In this document: positions 1-6,236 of the stretch, piece by piece
Layout: every line of letters starts with the position of its first letter
How positions within the stretch are numbered: position 1 is the first letter of the stretch
NCBI GenBank assembly: GCA_025999435.1
Contig: BNXH01000068.1
Span: 1-8,446, forward strand
Length of the DNA stretch: 8,446 nucleotides
Direction of reading: 5' to 3'
DNA from: Bacteroidia bacterium
Lineage (GTDB): Bacteria > Bacteroidota > Bacteroidia > Bacteroidales > Dysgonomonadaceae
Notes under the pieces: generated by a model
Databases searched by the model: none
What the model was told of the DNA's origin: nothing
Seen by the model: the letters and a program-made list of their open reading frames with translations, nothing else
Position numbers and translations under genes: made by a program

Positions 1-2
1 TA

Positions 3-368
3 AAACCTGTCATACTCAACATTTGGGGCGCATTTTTCTTTACTTTGTCGTATCGCACTTTGCTGTTTTTTTTTGCAAAGATATGTAAAAGAACGCTTTA
101 TATAATTATTCGATATAAACTCTATTATAAATATGTTTTAGAAAGCAAACATTCTGATAAAACTGTTCTAATGAAAAAAGCAATAAAATATCTACAACCA
201 CTTTTGAAAAGTGAAAATAGATATGTAAATTTTCAAGCTAGAAGTTTTTTATCTGAAACGTACAAGAATGGTATATATGTGAAGAAAGATTCTATAATCG
301 CTAGATATCTTAAAGATGGAGGATGTAATTTAGATTCAATAATACATAGAAGAAGTATTAACAGATAA
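3..368 (+). CDS. Partial small protein with a Sel1-like repeat; possible orphan immunity protein
   Basis: The reading frame is open from the left edge to a TAA at 366-368, so the true start may lie outside the window. The internal candidates are a poor TTG at 45 and an ATG at 171, which would give 65 residues. The C-terminal part resembles a Sel1/TPR-type helical repeat: A..YL.PLL, then A..FL...Y.NG.YV.KD...ARYL. The stretch before it is rich in F, I, Y and K and is very AT-rich, so it is uncertain how much of it is translated. The gene is followed at 381 by the same two-hairpin element and a terminator that follow the probable immunity gene ending at 2220. By position, then, it may be the immunity gene of the previous RHS cassette. 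That role is inference; only the Sel1-like pattern and the shared downstream element are visible. Confidence 0.5.
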   Translation, partial: KPVILNIWGAFFFTLSYRTLLFFFAKICKRTLYIIIRYKLYYKYVLESKHSDKTVLMKKAIKYLQPLLKSENRYVNFQARSFLSETYKNGIYVKKDSIIARYLKDGGCNLDSIIHRRSINR

Positions 369-380
369 GATATTTCCTTT

Positions 381-450
381 GTTCAGCGTAGGCTCTGCCT
401 GCGTTGGAGTCAACAGCAAGGCTCTGCCTTGATAATGAAAAGATTAATAA
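381..450 (+). repeat. Conserved two-hairpin element, copy 1
   Basis: This block of about 70 bases aligns without difficulty to 2230-2300. Hairpin 1 has a 10-bp stem, 384-393 with 397-406, around a TCT loop. Hairpin 2 is CAAGGC-TCT-GCCTTG at 417-431 and is identical in both copies. An AT-rich stretch of the type ATRATGAAAAG..T.AATAA follows. In both places it lies between a small (probable immunity) gene and a hairpin terminator. Hairpin 1 differs between the copies by paired changes that keep the stem, so the structure seems to be selected. The function is unknown: an mRNA 3' structure, a small RNA, a REP-like element or a recombination site are all possible. Confidence 0.7.
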
Positions 451-459
451 TCCTTCATT

Positions 460-497
460 CCACCTGTACGGATTTTTATCCGCACAGGTGGATTTCT
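460..497 (+). terminator. Hairpin terminator after the first cassette
   Basis: CCACCTGTACGGAT at 460-473 pairs with ATCCGCACAGGTGG at 478-491, giving a 14-bp stem with one mismatch and a loop of four T. A short, T-rich but weak tail follows. It would end transcription of the gene finishing at 368. The 110-130 bases after it, up to the start of RHS homology near 620, are AT-rich and I see no gene in them. Confidence 0.65.
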
Positions 498-658
498 AAG
501 AATAATTATCTGTATTATGGATAGCAGTTAATAAAACAAGAAAAAAGACGACAAAAAACATACAAAAGATGTAGGGTTTGTTACTTTTTAGTTAAATTTA
601 GAGGCTAAAAAGCGTTTTAGCTACGCTGACCATCAAAGACCGCTATGCAGCTTTTGAA

Positions 659-1801
659 GTGCCGTATTATGGCAAGGATAATGATGATTATGTGAACGGG
701 CAGGGTTTCTGCTGTGACGATACGCCGAAAACCAAGTCCTTTGCTGCAAATGATAATCCGGAGCTGTTCCAGTATTATTATCATTCCGATCATTTGGGCA
801 GTAGTTCCTTGATAACGAACCTTGATGGTGAGGTGGTTCAACACATTGAATACGTTCCTTTTGGTGAGGTGTTTATCGAGGAACGTAACAACACATGGAA
901 TACGCCGTACTTATTTAATGCCAAAGAGTTGGATGAAGAGACGGGGTTGTATTATTACGGGGCACGGTATTATGATCCTCGGGTAAGCATTTGGTTGTCA
1001 ACAGACCCGTTGCAGGAGAAGTATCCTCACATAAGCACTTACACTTATACGTTCCAGAATCCTGTTAAATATATTGATCCGATGGGGATGGAAGGTAAAG
1101 AAGGAGATCCTCATGACCCTCTTGTTAGTCAATTTGATTCAAGAATTAAAATAGATGTAGACCGGGGAGTAGCAGAGCTAAATTTAGACAACTTCAGTAT
1201 GTTTACAAGAGCGAAAATTAAGGCGATGAATGAGGATATGTCTAATTGGGCTGGAGGAATAGGTATGAATATAACTGTAGGGAGTTTTGATTGGACTAAA
1301 GTTACTAATTTCGAACGGTCGGAACTCGCAAGCATGGATAATACAGTTGGTACTGTCGACGCCAATTATACCACAAGAGAATTGTATATTGGCGGAAAGG
1401 TTCTGAGAAAAGATGGACAACCTAACCAAAGTTATGCAGGATGGAATCATGCAAGTGTTAATGGTGGTATTTCCAAAGAATTTGCAGCCGGGGCAAAAGG
1501 AATGTTGGTGGTAAATTTAATTAATTTTAGTTTTGAACAGTATATTTTCTGGGCTGCAGTTAATGACAGGAATAAATTAGAAAGCCATACAGCAGCACTT
1601 TTGACTGCTACAAAATTAGTCGATGCTGCCGCAAAAAGGGGGGATATTCCGAAGCAGTTTACAGATAAAAAAAGCTTGTTACATATTGTAAATTATGTAT
1701 ATCAAGGAGTAGAAAGTTCCGGTTATGCATCAATAGGATCTATTGGCAGAAATATTTTGAAGAACAGGGATTCATATAACGTAATAGAGAAAAAGAAATG
1801 A
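659..1801 (+). CDS. Orphan RHS C-terminal tip with an unrecognised toxin domain (5'-truncated)
   Basis: This is the 3' end of an RHS-family polymorphic toxin gene. The frame is open from 602, but RHS homology begins only near 620-632 (IKDRYAAFEVPYYGK). No ATG lies before the internal GTG at 659, so this is a displaced tip, not a whole gene. Residues 1-145 are RHS core: YHSDHLGSSS (41-50), EYVPFGE (64-70), a GLYYYGARYYDPR block (96-108), STDPLQ (114-119) and the closing YIDPMG (138-143). Residues 146-380 are a different, AT-richer domain that I cannot assign to a nuclease, protease or other toxin family. In known RHS systems the core forms a shell around such a C-terminal toxin, which is released into a rival cell, often by a type VI secretion route. 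The stop overlaps the start of the next gene (ATGA), which fits a toxin-immunity pair. As it stands it is probably silent unless recombined onto a longer RHS gene. Confidence 0.85.
   Translation: MPYYGKDNDDYVNGQGFCCDDTPKTKSFAANDNPELFQYYYHSDHLGSSSLITNLDGEVVQHIEYVPFGEVFIEERNNTWNTPYLFNAKELDEETGLYYYGARYYDPRVSIWLSTDPLQEKYPHISTYTYTFQNPVKYIDPMGMEGKEGDPHDPLVSQFDSRIKIDVDRGVAELNLDNFSMFTRAKIKAMNEDMSNWAGGIGMNITVGSFDWTKVTNFERSELASMDNTVGTVDANYTTRELYIGGKVLRKDGQPNQSYAGWNHASVNGGISKEFAAGAKGMLVVNLINFSFEQYIFWAAVNDRNKLESHTAALLTATKLVDAAAKRGDIPKQFTDKKSLLHIVNYVYQGVESSGYASIGSIGRNILKNRDSYNVIEKKK
809..868 (+). repeat. 60-base RHS exchange zone, copy A
   Basis: This segment, coding LITNLDGEVVQHIEYVPFGE, matches 3228-3287 at 59 of 60 bases; the only difference is T at 829 against G at 3248. 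RHS sequence further upstream (about 640-800 against 3055-3220) has many third-position differences. The identity ends where the variable part begins (copy A continues GTGTTTATC), as expected if tips are swapped by homologous recombination here. Confidence 0.8.
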
Positions 1802-2220
1802 GAAAATATATGTTTTTTATATTAATCATATTCCTGTCTTCATGCACATCTTCACTGGATAGAAAACTAACCGGTATTTGGTCGATAGATATAGATAGTT
1901 TGGAAACTACAAATATGGTATGGTTGGACTGTATAGGTAATGGTCTTGTTTTAGAAGATGATCATACAGCTTTACTCCCGGGATTCTTTAATATAGACAT
2001 AAATTCTAAAAATGATATAAAATGGGAATCAATAAGTGATGAGGGTGGTAATGCAATTTATTTTCATACTTCTCCAGATAATCCAATGCAAGGCAAATTT
2101 AAAATTACTTTTTACAAGGATTATAAAGAAAAGCTCTTTAAAATGAAGTTGGAGAATGAGAATACTGTAATAATTTGCCGTAAAGGGTTACAAAGTTTTT
2201 GGGATGATCCTTCTTGGTAA
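1798..2220 (+). CDS. Small lipoprotein, probable immunity protein for the adjacent RHS toxin
   Basis: The predicted protein has 140 residues. It has a lipoprotein signal: charged MRK, a hydrophobic run to residue 13, then the lipobox LSSC with the lipidated Cys at 16. The mature part begins near a LTGIWSID motif like that of small lipocalin-like or beta-barrel lipoproteins in Bacteroidetes. It ends in an acidic and aromatic tail (FWDDPSW). Its ATG overlaps the toxin stop by four bases, so the two are translationally coupled. Position, size and AT-rich composition fit a cognate immunity protein. If so, its envelope location implies that the toxin acts in the periplasm or at a membrane. The lipobox and the overlap are seen directly; the immunity role and toxin site are inferred. 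Confidence 0.75.
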   Translation: MRKYMFFILIIFLSSCTSSLDRKLTGIWSIDIDSLETTNMVWLDCIGNGLVLEDDHTALLPGFFNIDINSKNDIKWESISDEGGNAIYFHTSPDNPMQGKFKITFYKDYKEKLFKMKLENENTVIICRKGLQSFWDDPSW

Positions 2221-2229
2221 CTAATCCTC

Positions 2230-2300
2230 GTTCGGCGTAGCGTCCCGCAACGTCGGAGTTAAAAACAAGGCTCTGCCTTGATGATGAAAAGGATGAATAA
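2230..2300 (+). repeat. Conserved two-hairpin element, copy 2
   Basis: This is the counterpart of 381-450. Hairpin 1 pairs 2233-2242 with 2246-2255 around TCC, and hairpin 2 is the identical CAAGGC-TCT-GCCTTG at 2266-2280. Relative to copy 1, hairpin 1 carries compensatory changes: A-T to G-C, G-C to C-G and C-G to G-C, plus a T-G wobble become T-A. One pair is lost (A-A). It lies directly after the probable immunity gene. Confidence 0.7.
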
Positions 2301-2313
2301 CTTCTAATAAATT

Positions 2314-2347
2314 CGCCCTGTCAGAAAAGTTGGCAGGGCGAGTTTTA
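2314..2347 (+). terminator. Hairpin terminator after the toxin-immunity pair
   Basis: CGCCCTGTCA at 2314-2323 pairs with TGGCAGGGCG at 2331-2340, a 10-bp stem with one G-T pair and a 7-base loop. It is followed by AGTTTT. It would end the toxin-immunity transcript just before the next RHS fragment. Confidence 0.65.
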
Positions 2348-2375
2348 CAAAACAAAAAAGAAAGGAGGTAAAGAA

Positions 2376-3290
2376 ATGGCATACGACAACCTGCATAATA
2401 TTGTTTCCAAGAAACAGCATGTGCAGCAGAAAGGCATCCAGTTCGACGGAGTATTGAAAGCGGGTTATGAACTTAATTACAACTATGCGGACAACCCGTT
2501 CCAGATCAGTACACTGGAAGATGAGAACTATCGCACAGAGGCATCTGACAATAAAGAACTGACCAAAAAGGAGCATAAGTATGAATATGATGCTAATGGG
2601 AATCTGGTATATATCAATACCGAGCGTCCGAAGAAAGACGGTACGCAGACACCGAAATCGGCCGAAAGGAAACTGCTTTGGGACGAAGAGAACCGATTAC
2701 AGGCTATTGACGATAACGGCTTTGTCAGCAACTATTGGTATGACGCTGCAGGAGAACGTACTGTAAAGACATCGGGTGAAAGCCAGGAAATGTATGTCAA
2801 TTCCGTATTTAGCGGGGGAGATACCGGGACGGCTAATTTCACGGCCTATGTGAATGCTTATTTGGTTGTTTCCAAAGGCGGGCAGTACACCAAGTATATC
2901 TATATCGGCAGCCAGAGGATTGTCTCAAAACTGGGAGATTTGGACAGCTACGGAAGCGACCCACGGCGTATCGAATATGCGGGAAGTAATGTGGATGGTG
3001 CGAAAATCGATTACAAGGCCAAGTATCAAAAATCACAGCAGGTTATTAAGGATAATTATGCTAAATTTGAAGTGCCGTATTATGGTAAGGATAACGATGA
3101 TTATGTTAATGGGCAGGGATTTTGTTGTGACGATAATGTTAAAAAGACGTTAAAGTTTGGTGTCGGTAACGATAATGCAGAACTTTATCAATATTATTAC
3201 CATTCGGATCACTTAGGTAGTAGTTCTTTGATAACGAACCTTGATGGGGAGGTGGTTCAACACATTGAATACGTTCCTTTTGGTGAGTAA
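2376..3290 (+). CDS. RHS core fragment ending at YVPFGE, without its toxin tip
   Basis: This 304-residue ORF covers the late core of an RHS protein: MAYDNLHNIVSKK (1-13), EYDANGNLVYI (70-80), LLWDEENRLQAI (100-111), YWYDAAGERTVK (120-131), YYHSDHLGSSS (274-284) and EYVPFGE (298-304). YD-rich repeats of this kind build the beta-cocoon of RHS toxins. The N-terminal bulk of a normal RHS protein (usually over 1000 residues) is absent. The protein stops with TAA immediately after YVPFGE, before the usual GLYYYGARYYDP...DPxG block and toxin. A strong Shine-Dalgarno-like AAAGGAGGT lies at 2361-2369, seven bases before the ATG, which is unusual in this phylum and might be chance. The frame is open back to 2301. 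It is either a decayed fragment or the accepting end of a tip-exchange array. Confidence 0.8.
   Translation: MAYDNLHNIVSKKQHVQQKGIQFDGVLKAGYELNYNYADNPFQISTLEDENYRTEASDNKELTKKEHKYEYDANGNLVYINTERPKKDGTQTPKSAERKLLWDEENRLQAIDDNGFVSNYWYDAAGERTVKTSGESQEMYVNSVFSGGDTGTANFTAYVNAYLVVSKGGQYTKYIYIGSQRIVSKLGDLDSYGSDPRRIEYAGSNVDGAKIDYKAKYQKSQQVIKDNYAKFEVPYYGKDNDDYVNGQGFCCDDNVKKTLKFGVGNDNAELYQYYYHSDHLGSSSLITNLDGEVVQHIEYVPFGE
3228..3287 (+). repeat. 60-base RHS exchange zone, copy B
   Basis: This matches 809-868 at 59 of 60 bases. The identity stops at TGGTGAG, where this copy runs into TAA and the start of the HTH gene, while copy A continues into the tip. Confidence 0.8.
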
Positions 3291-3585
3291 CCAATTAATC
3301 ACATCGGAGAACAATGAAGGGGTAAAATCGTTTCTTCTTTCATTGGATCGCTTGGCTTCGCTAATGGAACGTCTATTTCCCATCCGCAAGCCGACCCTGA
3401 ACGGAGAGAGTTTTTACACAGATGAAGAACTCTCGAAAAAACTAAAGCTAAGCAGGAGAAGTCTACAAGATTATCGTAACGAGGGGAGAATCCCATACAT
3501 CAAACTGGGCGGTAAGATATTGTATCGTTCGTCGGATATTGAAAAGCTACTGGAAGATGGCTACAAGGCGAGTTTCAGGAAGTAA
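3283..3585 (+). CDS. Small helix-turn-helix protein, excisionase/MerR-like
   Basis: The protein has 100 residues if it starts at the GTG at 3283. Residues 14-30 form an amphipathic helix (VKSFLLSLDRLASLMER). Residues 43-92 form a winged-helix/HTH of the excisionase type: FYTDEELSKKL, LSRRSLQDYRNEGRIPY, then KLGGKILYRSSDIEKLL. Such proteins are common in Bacteroides mobile elements as directionality or regulatory factors. The GTG keeps the amino-terminal helix; the only later in-frame ATG, at 3364, would remove most of it. The start overlaps the RHS end (GGT GAG TAA read as GTG AGT AAC). An ancestral ATGAGTAAC may have been joined to the RHS sequence through a shared TGAG. Its own upstream region therefore appears lost, and expression may depend on readthrough. 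Confidence 0.75.
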   Translation: MSNQLITSENNEGVKSFLLSLDRLASLMERLFPIRKPTLNGESFYTDEELSKKLKLSRRSLQDYRNEGRIPYIKLGGKILYRSSDIEKLLEDGYKASFRK

Positions 3586-3649
3586 TTACACCGCTTCACA
3601 CTTCATGATTGTTTTTTTCTTTTTTCGACTGATAAACATCTCTTTAACA

Positions 3650-3761
3650 GCAAGGGAATAAATTAGACAAGGCTATTTTGGTAAATACACTTTTTCGTGT
3701 GCGAAAAAGGAAGATTTGGCAAAATACCCGAAGGGCTTGGTATTGGTGTTTTATTCCCTGC
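3650..3761. repeat. Structured intergenic element with terminal inverted repeats and an inner hairpin
   Basis: The ends pair: GC(A)AGGGAATAAA at 3650-3662 with TTTATTCCCTGC at 3750-3761, 12 bp with one bulged A. Inside, TATTTTG (3674-3680) pairs with CAAAATA (3720-3726), and CTTTTTCG-TGTG-CGAAAAAG (3690-3709) is a perfect 8-bp hairpin. There is also an imperfect direct repeat, TTTGGTAAATAC near 3677 and TTTGGCAAAATAC near 3715. The whole can fold as one long nested stem. Candidates are a structured RNA, a MITE-like element, or an oriT or recombination site of the mobile element. No target duplication is obvious. It fills most of the gene-free 3586-3858 gap. Confidence 0.55.
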
Positions 3762-3802
3762 TTTTATATTTGTTTTCAGATGAAATAAGGAATATAAAAT
3801 AC

Positions 3803-3839
3803 AAAAAAATGGCAGACATTAGTTTAGATAGCCTGCCAT
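3803..3839 (-). terminator. Terminator of the HEPN-like gene
   Basis: Read on the - strand, ATGGCAG (3839-3833) pairs with CTGCCAT (3815-3809) and is followed by a run of seven T (3809-3803). It lies about 20 bases after the stop of the - strand gene ending at 3859, so it is a typical intrinsic terminator. Confidence 0.75.
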
Positions 3840-3858
3840 GGTAAATAAAATAAATAGG

Positions 3859-4464
3859 TTACACATCAAAAGAATCTATACTTTCACCCTGAATCTCTTG
3901 CAATCTATTATGATTTAAGGATTTCATGAAATACTCAAACGAACTTCTTAGACTTTGCATCTCACTAGGTAAATGATACATATCTTTTACGTGTCTTAGT
4001 GCTAGAAAATACAAAAATCCTTTAAAGAATTTTTCCATTCTATTTGAGAAACGTCCAAAGGCATAGCAAAACTCCATAACCCGCCACATCTGTTCGTCTG
4101 ACTTTGTATTTAAATGAGTTTGAAAAAATTTGTGAGCTAAGATATTTCTTAACCTTGCGTATTCATCAAGTTCATCAGCGATTACCAATTTAGGATTTAA
4201 TTTCAGAAATCTAAAAATCTGCCCAAGTGTCTTTTTTCTTAATTTCTTTGACTTCTCGGAACTGCTTGTAAAATCTTCGGTCATAATACCATAGATTTGT
4301 CCATGTTCCTCTAATAATTCGAGAAGTTGTCCTGCTACAAATTCAACACGCTGTGCAGATATAAGCGCTGCTCCTATTTTTGAGTAAACAATATCTTCCT
4401 TTGTTAGTATAATATCAGGTTTTTCCATTGTGCTAAAATTATCGGGCAACTTAATGAATTTCAT
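3859..4464 (-). CDS. HEPN-like protein with an RNxxxH motif
   Basis: This is a cytosolic alpha-helical protein of about 201 residues from the ATG at 4464, or 189 from the ATG at 4428. The open frame extends to 4560, but that would overlap the upstream gene. It contains RNILAH (DNA 4149-4132) within EYARLRNILAHKFF. This is the R-N-x3-H signature of HEPN domains, which are often RNases in toxin-antitoxin, abortive-infection and CRISPR-linked systems. The preceding segment (KIGAALISAQRVEFVAGQLLELLEEHG) and the following aromatic helices fit a helical bundle. I do not recognise a named family. A terminator follows directly. It lies downstream of, and on the same strand as, a recombinase and an HTH gene, so it may be cargo of the mobile element, perhaps in phage defence. 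The motif is seen; nuclease activity and defence role are inferred. Confidence 0.65.
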   Translation of the reverse strand: MKFIKLPDNFSTMEKPDIILTKEDIVYSKIGAALISAQRVEFVAGQLLELLEEHGQIYGIMTEDFTSSSEKSKKLRKKTLGQIFRFLKLNPKLVIADELDEYARLRNILAHKFFQTHLNTKSDEQMWRVMEFCYAFGRFSNRMEKFFKGFLYFLALRHVKDMYHLPSEMQSLRSSFEYFMKSLNHNRLQEIQGESIDSFDV

Positions 4465-4522
4465 ATAGTCAATAAAATTACCAAATAATTCGGATATAAT
4501 GCAATGCAAAATACAGATAGCC

Positions 4523-4891
4523 CTAATTAAGTGAGATACAATTCCAATCTCGCCACACAAAAACGCCTATGCCCGAATCCTCTGCTGTTGTTTTTCTAAG
4601 CAACCACTTCCGAATCACTTCTGCTTTTGCCGACTGCACCCGAAAAGCAACGGCAATAACCATCTCTAAGCTGTAATAATCAGGATATATTTTTGAACCC
4701 TCGCAAGTACACTCCCCCGAATAGTCTCCACCAGCAACACCGGATTTCTCAATATCCCGAATAAGTTTCTTGATTGTCTGATAGTAGATGCCAAACAAGT
4801 CAGCAATTTCCGAAATGCTCATTTTTGTTTCACTCGGAACAGTTATTTTGCTGTTGTCAGATATTATGATTCTTCTATTTCTATTTTCCAT
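4523..4891 (-). CDS. RhuM-like helix-turn-helix protein, short form
   Basis: The 122-residue protein has two visible parts. Near residues 24-50 is an HTH (MSISEIADLFGIYYQTIKKLI). Around residues 70-100 is a segment resembling RhuM-family virulence/DNA-binding proteins (YYSLEMVIAVAFRVQSAKAEVIRKWL, compare the RhuM type YYNLD.IISVGYRV.S..G..FR.W). RhuM proteins are usually much longer, so this is a short relative or an N-terminal portion. Its ATG lies within the end of the recombinase gene: ATGGAAAATAG contains both the start and the recombinase TAG, an 11-base overlap. The two are therefore probably translationally coupled. Such small genes beside tyrosine recombinases may regulate integration or excision, which here is inference. 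Confidence 0.65.
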   Translation of the reverse strand: MENRNRRIIISDNSKITVPSETKMSISEIADLFGIYYQTIKKLIRDIEKSGVAGGDYSGECTCEGSKIYPDYYSLEMVIAVAFRVQSAKAEVIRKWLLRKTTAEDSGIGVFVWRDWNCISLN

Positions 4892-6233
4892 GATTATTTG
4901 GTTTTAATTGCTCTGTTTTACATTGATTTGCTTTATTGTCATTTTCAACATAATCCTCCAGTTTGTATTTCCCGCCAATACGGCTACTTAACTTCTTCAT
5001 ATCCTCATTAAGCTTCTGTCGCGTTAGCTTGGCGTAAATCTGGGTGGTTTTTATGCACTTGTGCCCCATCATCTGACTGACAGTTTCCATCGGAACACCC
5101 TGTGAGAGCGTGATAAGGGTTCCGAAATTATGTCGGCTTTGATGGTAGGTAATCCGTGTTTCTATCTTGCATAGCTTCGCAATTTTCTTCAAATTAACTT
5201 CCATGCATGACAGGGTTATCATATTGAAAATCTTGCTTCCCTTTCGCTCTGATTTATATTTCTCCATGATTTGTAATGGTACATCCAATAGTGGAATATT
5301 GCATTTACTGCCTGTCTTTTGCCGTTTTATCTTTATCCAAAGGCTGCCGTTCTGCTCTTGGTGGATATTTTCTTCTGATAGATTTCGCATATCTGCATAC
5401 GACAAACCTGTGAAGGTTGCAAAGATGAACATGTCGCGAGTATGGCATACTCTTTTGGAGGCTATCGAAACATTCATAACTTTATCCAGTTCTTCGCGAG
5501 TCATGTGTCTACGCTTACGGGGTGGTTGCTCGGGGATATAGCTGGCAAAAGGATTTTTGTGCAATATTCCTTGACTGATTGCCCTGCGGATTATCTTTCG
5601 TAACATAATTGTATAGGACGAAACTGTATGTGCCGTAAATCCCTGTTCGATACGCATAAACGAATCAAACTTTTCGATAAAAGACAATTCTAATTGTCGG
5701 AGTGGTATATCCTCTGTATTGTAATGAGTGCGTAAGAAACTCTCGGTTTGATTATACACCGAAATATAGTTTCGCATAGTTTCAGCAGAACGGGTAATAC
5801 CTACTTGTTTGGAATATTCTTGGTTATGCTCCCGAAAGAGTTCCAGTAAGTTTTCTTTCTTTCGACCAATACCACCTACGGCATTTTTGACCAGCTCTGC
5901 TGTAATATATCCCTGTTCATCAAGTATCTCTTTATAATACCGCTGAATCTTTTCGGTCAACTGTGTTATCTGATAGTTTACTTCGGATGCATGACGACTT
6001 CTGCCTGTCAGACGATAAGTTTTTGCATCCCAAAGTTTCGGGTCGATATCTATCCCGACAGAAAACTGAGCCATTTCTGCATTGATGGATATTCTGCCCA
6101 TCAGTGGACACCTGCCGTTTTTCTTTATCTTTTGTCGATTGATGTAAAACAAAACAGCAAAAGTGCTGTAAACGGTACTTTTCGTGTTGTTTTTATTCTT
6201 GTTCCTTATTGCATTCATTTCTCTTTCCTCCAT
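4881..6233 (-). CDS. Tyrosine recombinase (site-specific integrase), full length
   Basis: The 450-residue protein has the layout of Bacteroides mobile-element integrases. Residues 20-120 are an arm-type N-terminal domain (STFAVLFYINRQK, GISINAEMAQFSVGIDI-like). Residues 125-225 are a core-binding SAM-like domain. The catalytic domain runs from about 240 to 425. Catalytic residues seen are K306 (RQKTG), H364 and R367 (YHQSRH), H391 (MGHKCI) and the nucleophile Y400 (TTQIYAKL). The usual first Arg is Ser278 (TGLSYAD), as in IntDOT-type enzymes, which also carry Ser there. The start could be the ATG at 6233, three bases after the stop of the upstream recombinase remnant, or the ATG at 6218 preceded by GGAGGAAAG. 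It overlaps the RhuM-like gene and is likely to be active. Confidence 0.9.
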   Translation of the reverse strand: MEEREMNAIRNKNKNNTKSTVYSTFAVLFYINRQKIKKNGRCPLMGRISINAEMAQFSVGIDIDPKLWDAKTYRLTGRSRHASEVNYQITQLTEKIQRYYKEILDEQGYITAELVKNAVGGIGRKKENLLELFREHNQEYSKQVGITRSAETMRNYISVYNQTESFLRTHYNTEDIPLRQLELSFIEKFDSFMRIEQGFTAHTVSSYTIMLRKIIRRAISQGILHKNPFASYIPEQPPRKRRHMTREELDKVMNVSIASKRVCHTRDMFIFATFTGLSYADMRNLSEENIHQEQNGSLWIKIKRQKTGSKCNIPLLDVPLQIMEKYKSERKGSKIFNMITLSCMEVNLKKIAKLCKIETRITYHQSRHNFGTLITLSQGVPMETVSQMMGHKCIKTTQIYAKLTRQKLNEDMKKLSSRIGGKYKLEDYVENDNKANQCKTEQLKPNNHGK

Positions 6234-6236
6234 AAA

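Noticed and set aside
617..844. Minus-strand ORF of 75 codons opposite the RHS tip
   Set aside because: It lies antisense to clearly conserved RHS core (YHSDHLGSS) and has no recognisable features.
2581..3153. Plus- and minus-strand ORFs in other frames over the RHS fragment
   Set aside because: The RHS frame carries the family motifs across the whole span; the others have no motif and look like shadows.
3650..3761. Integron attC site or CRISPR repeat
   Set aside because: There is no attC-type core site and no regular repeat-spacer pattern; the inverted repeats are nested around one centre.
4465..4560. Longer start of the HEPN-like protein at 4560
   Set aside because: It would overlap the RhuM-like gene by 38 bases, and the added residues (CILHCII...) do not look like part of the helical domain.
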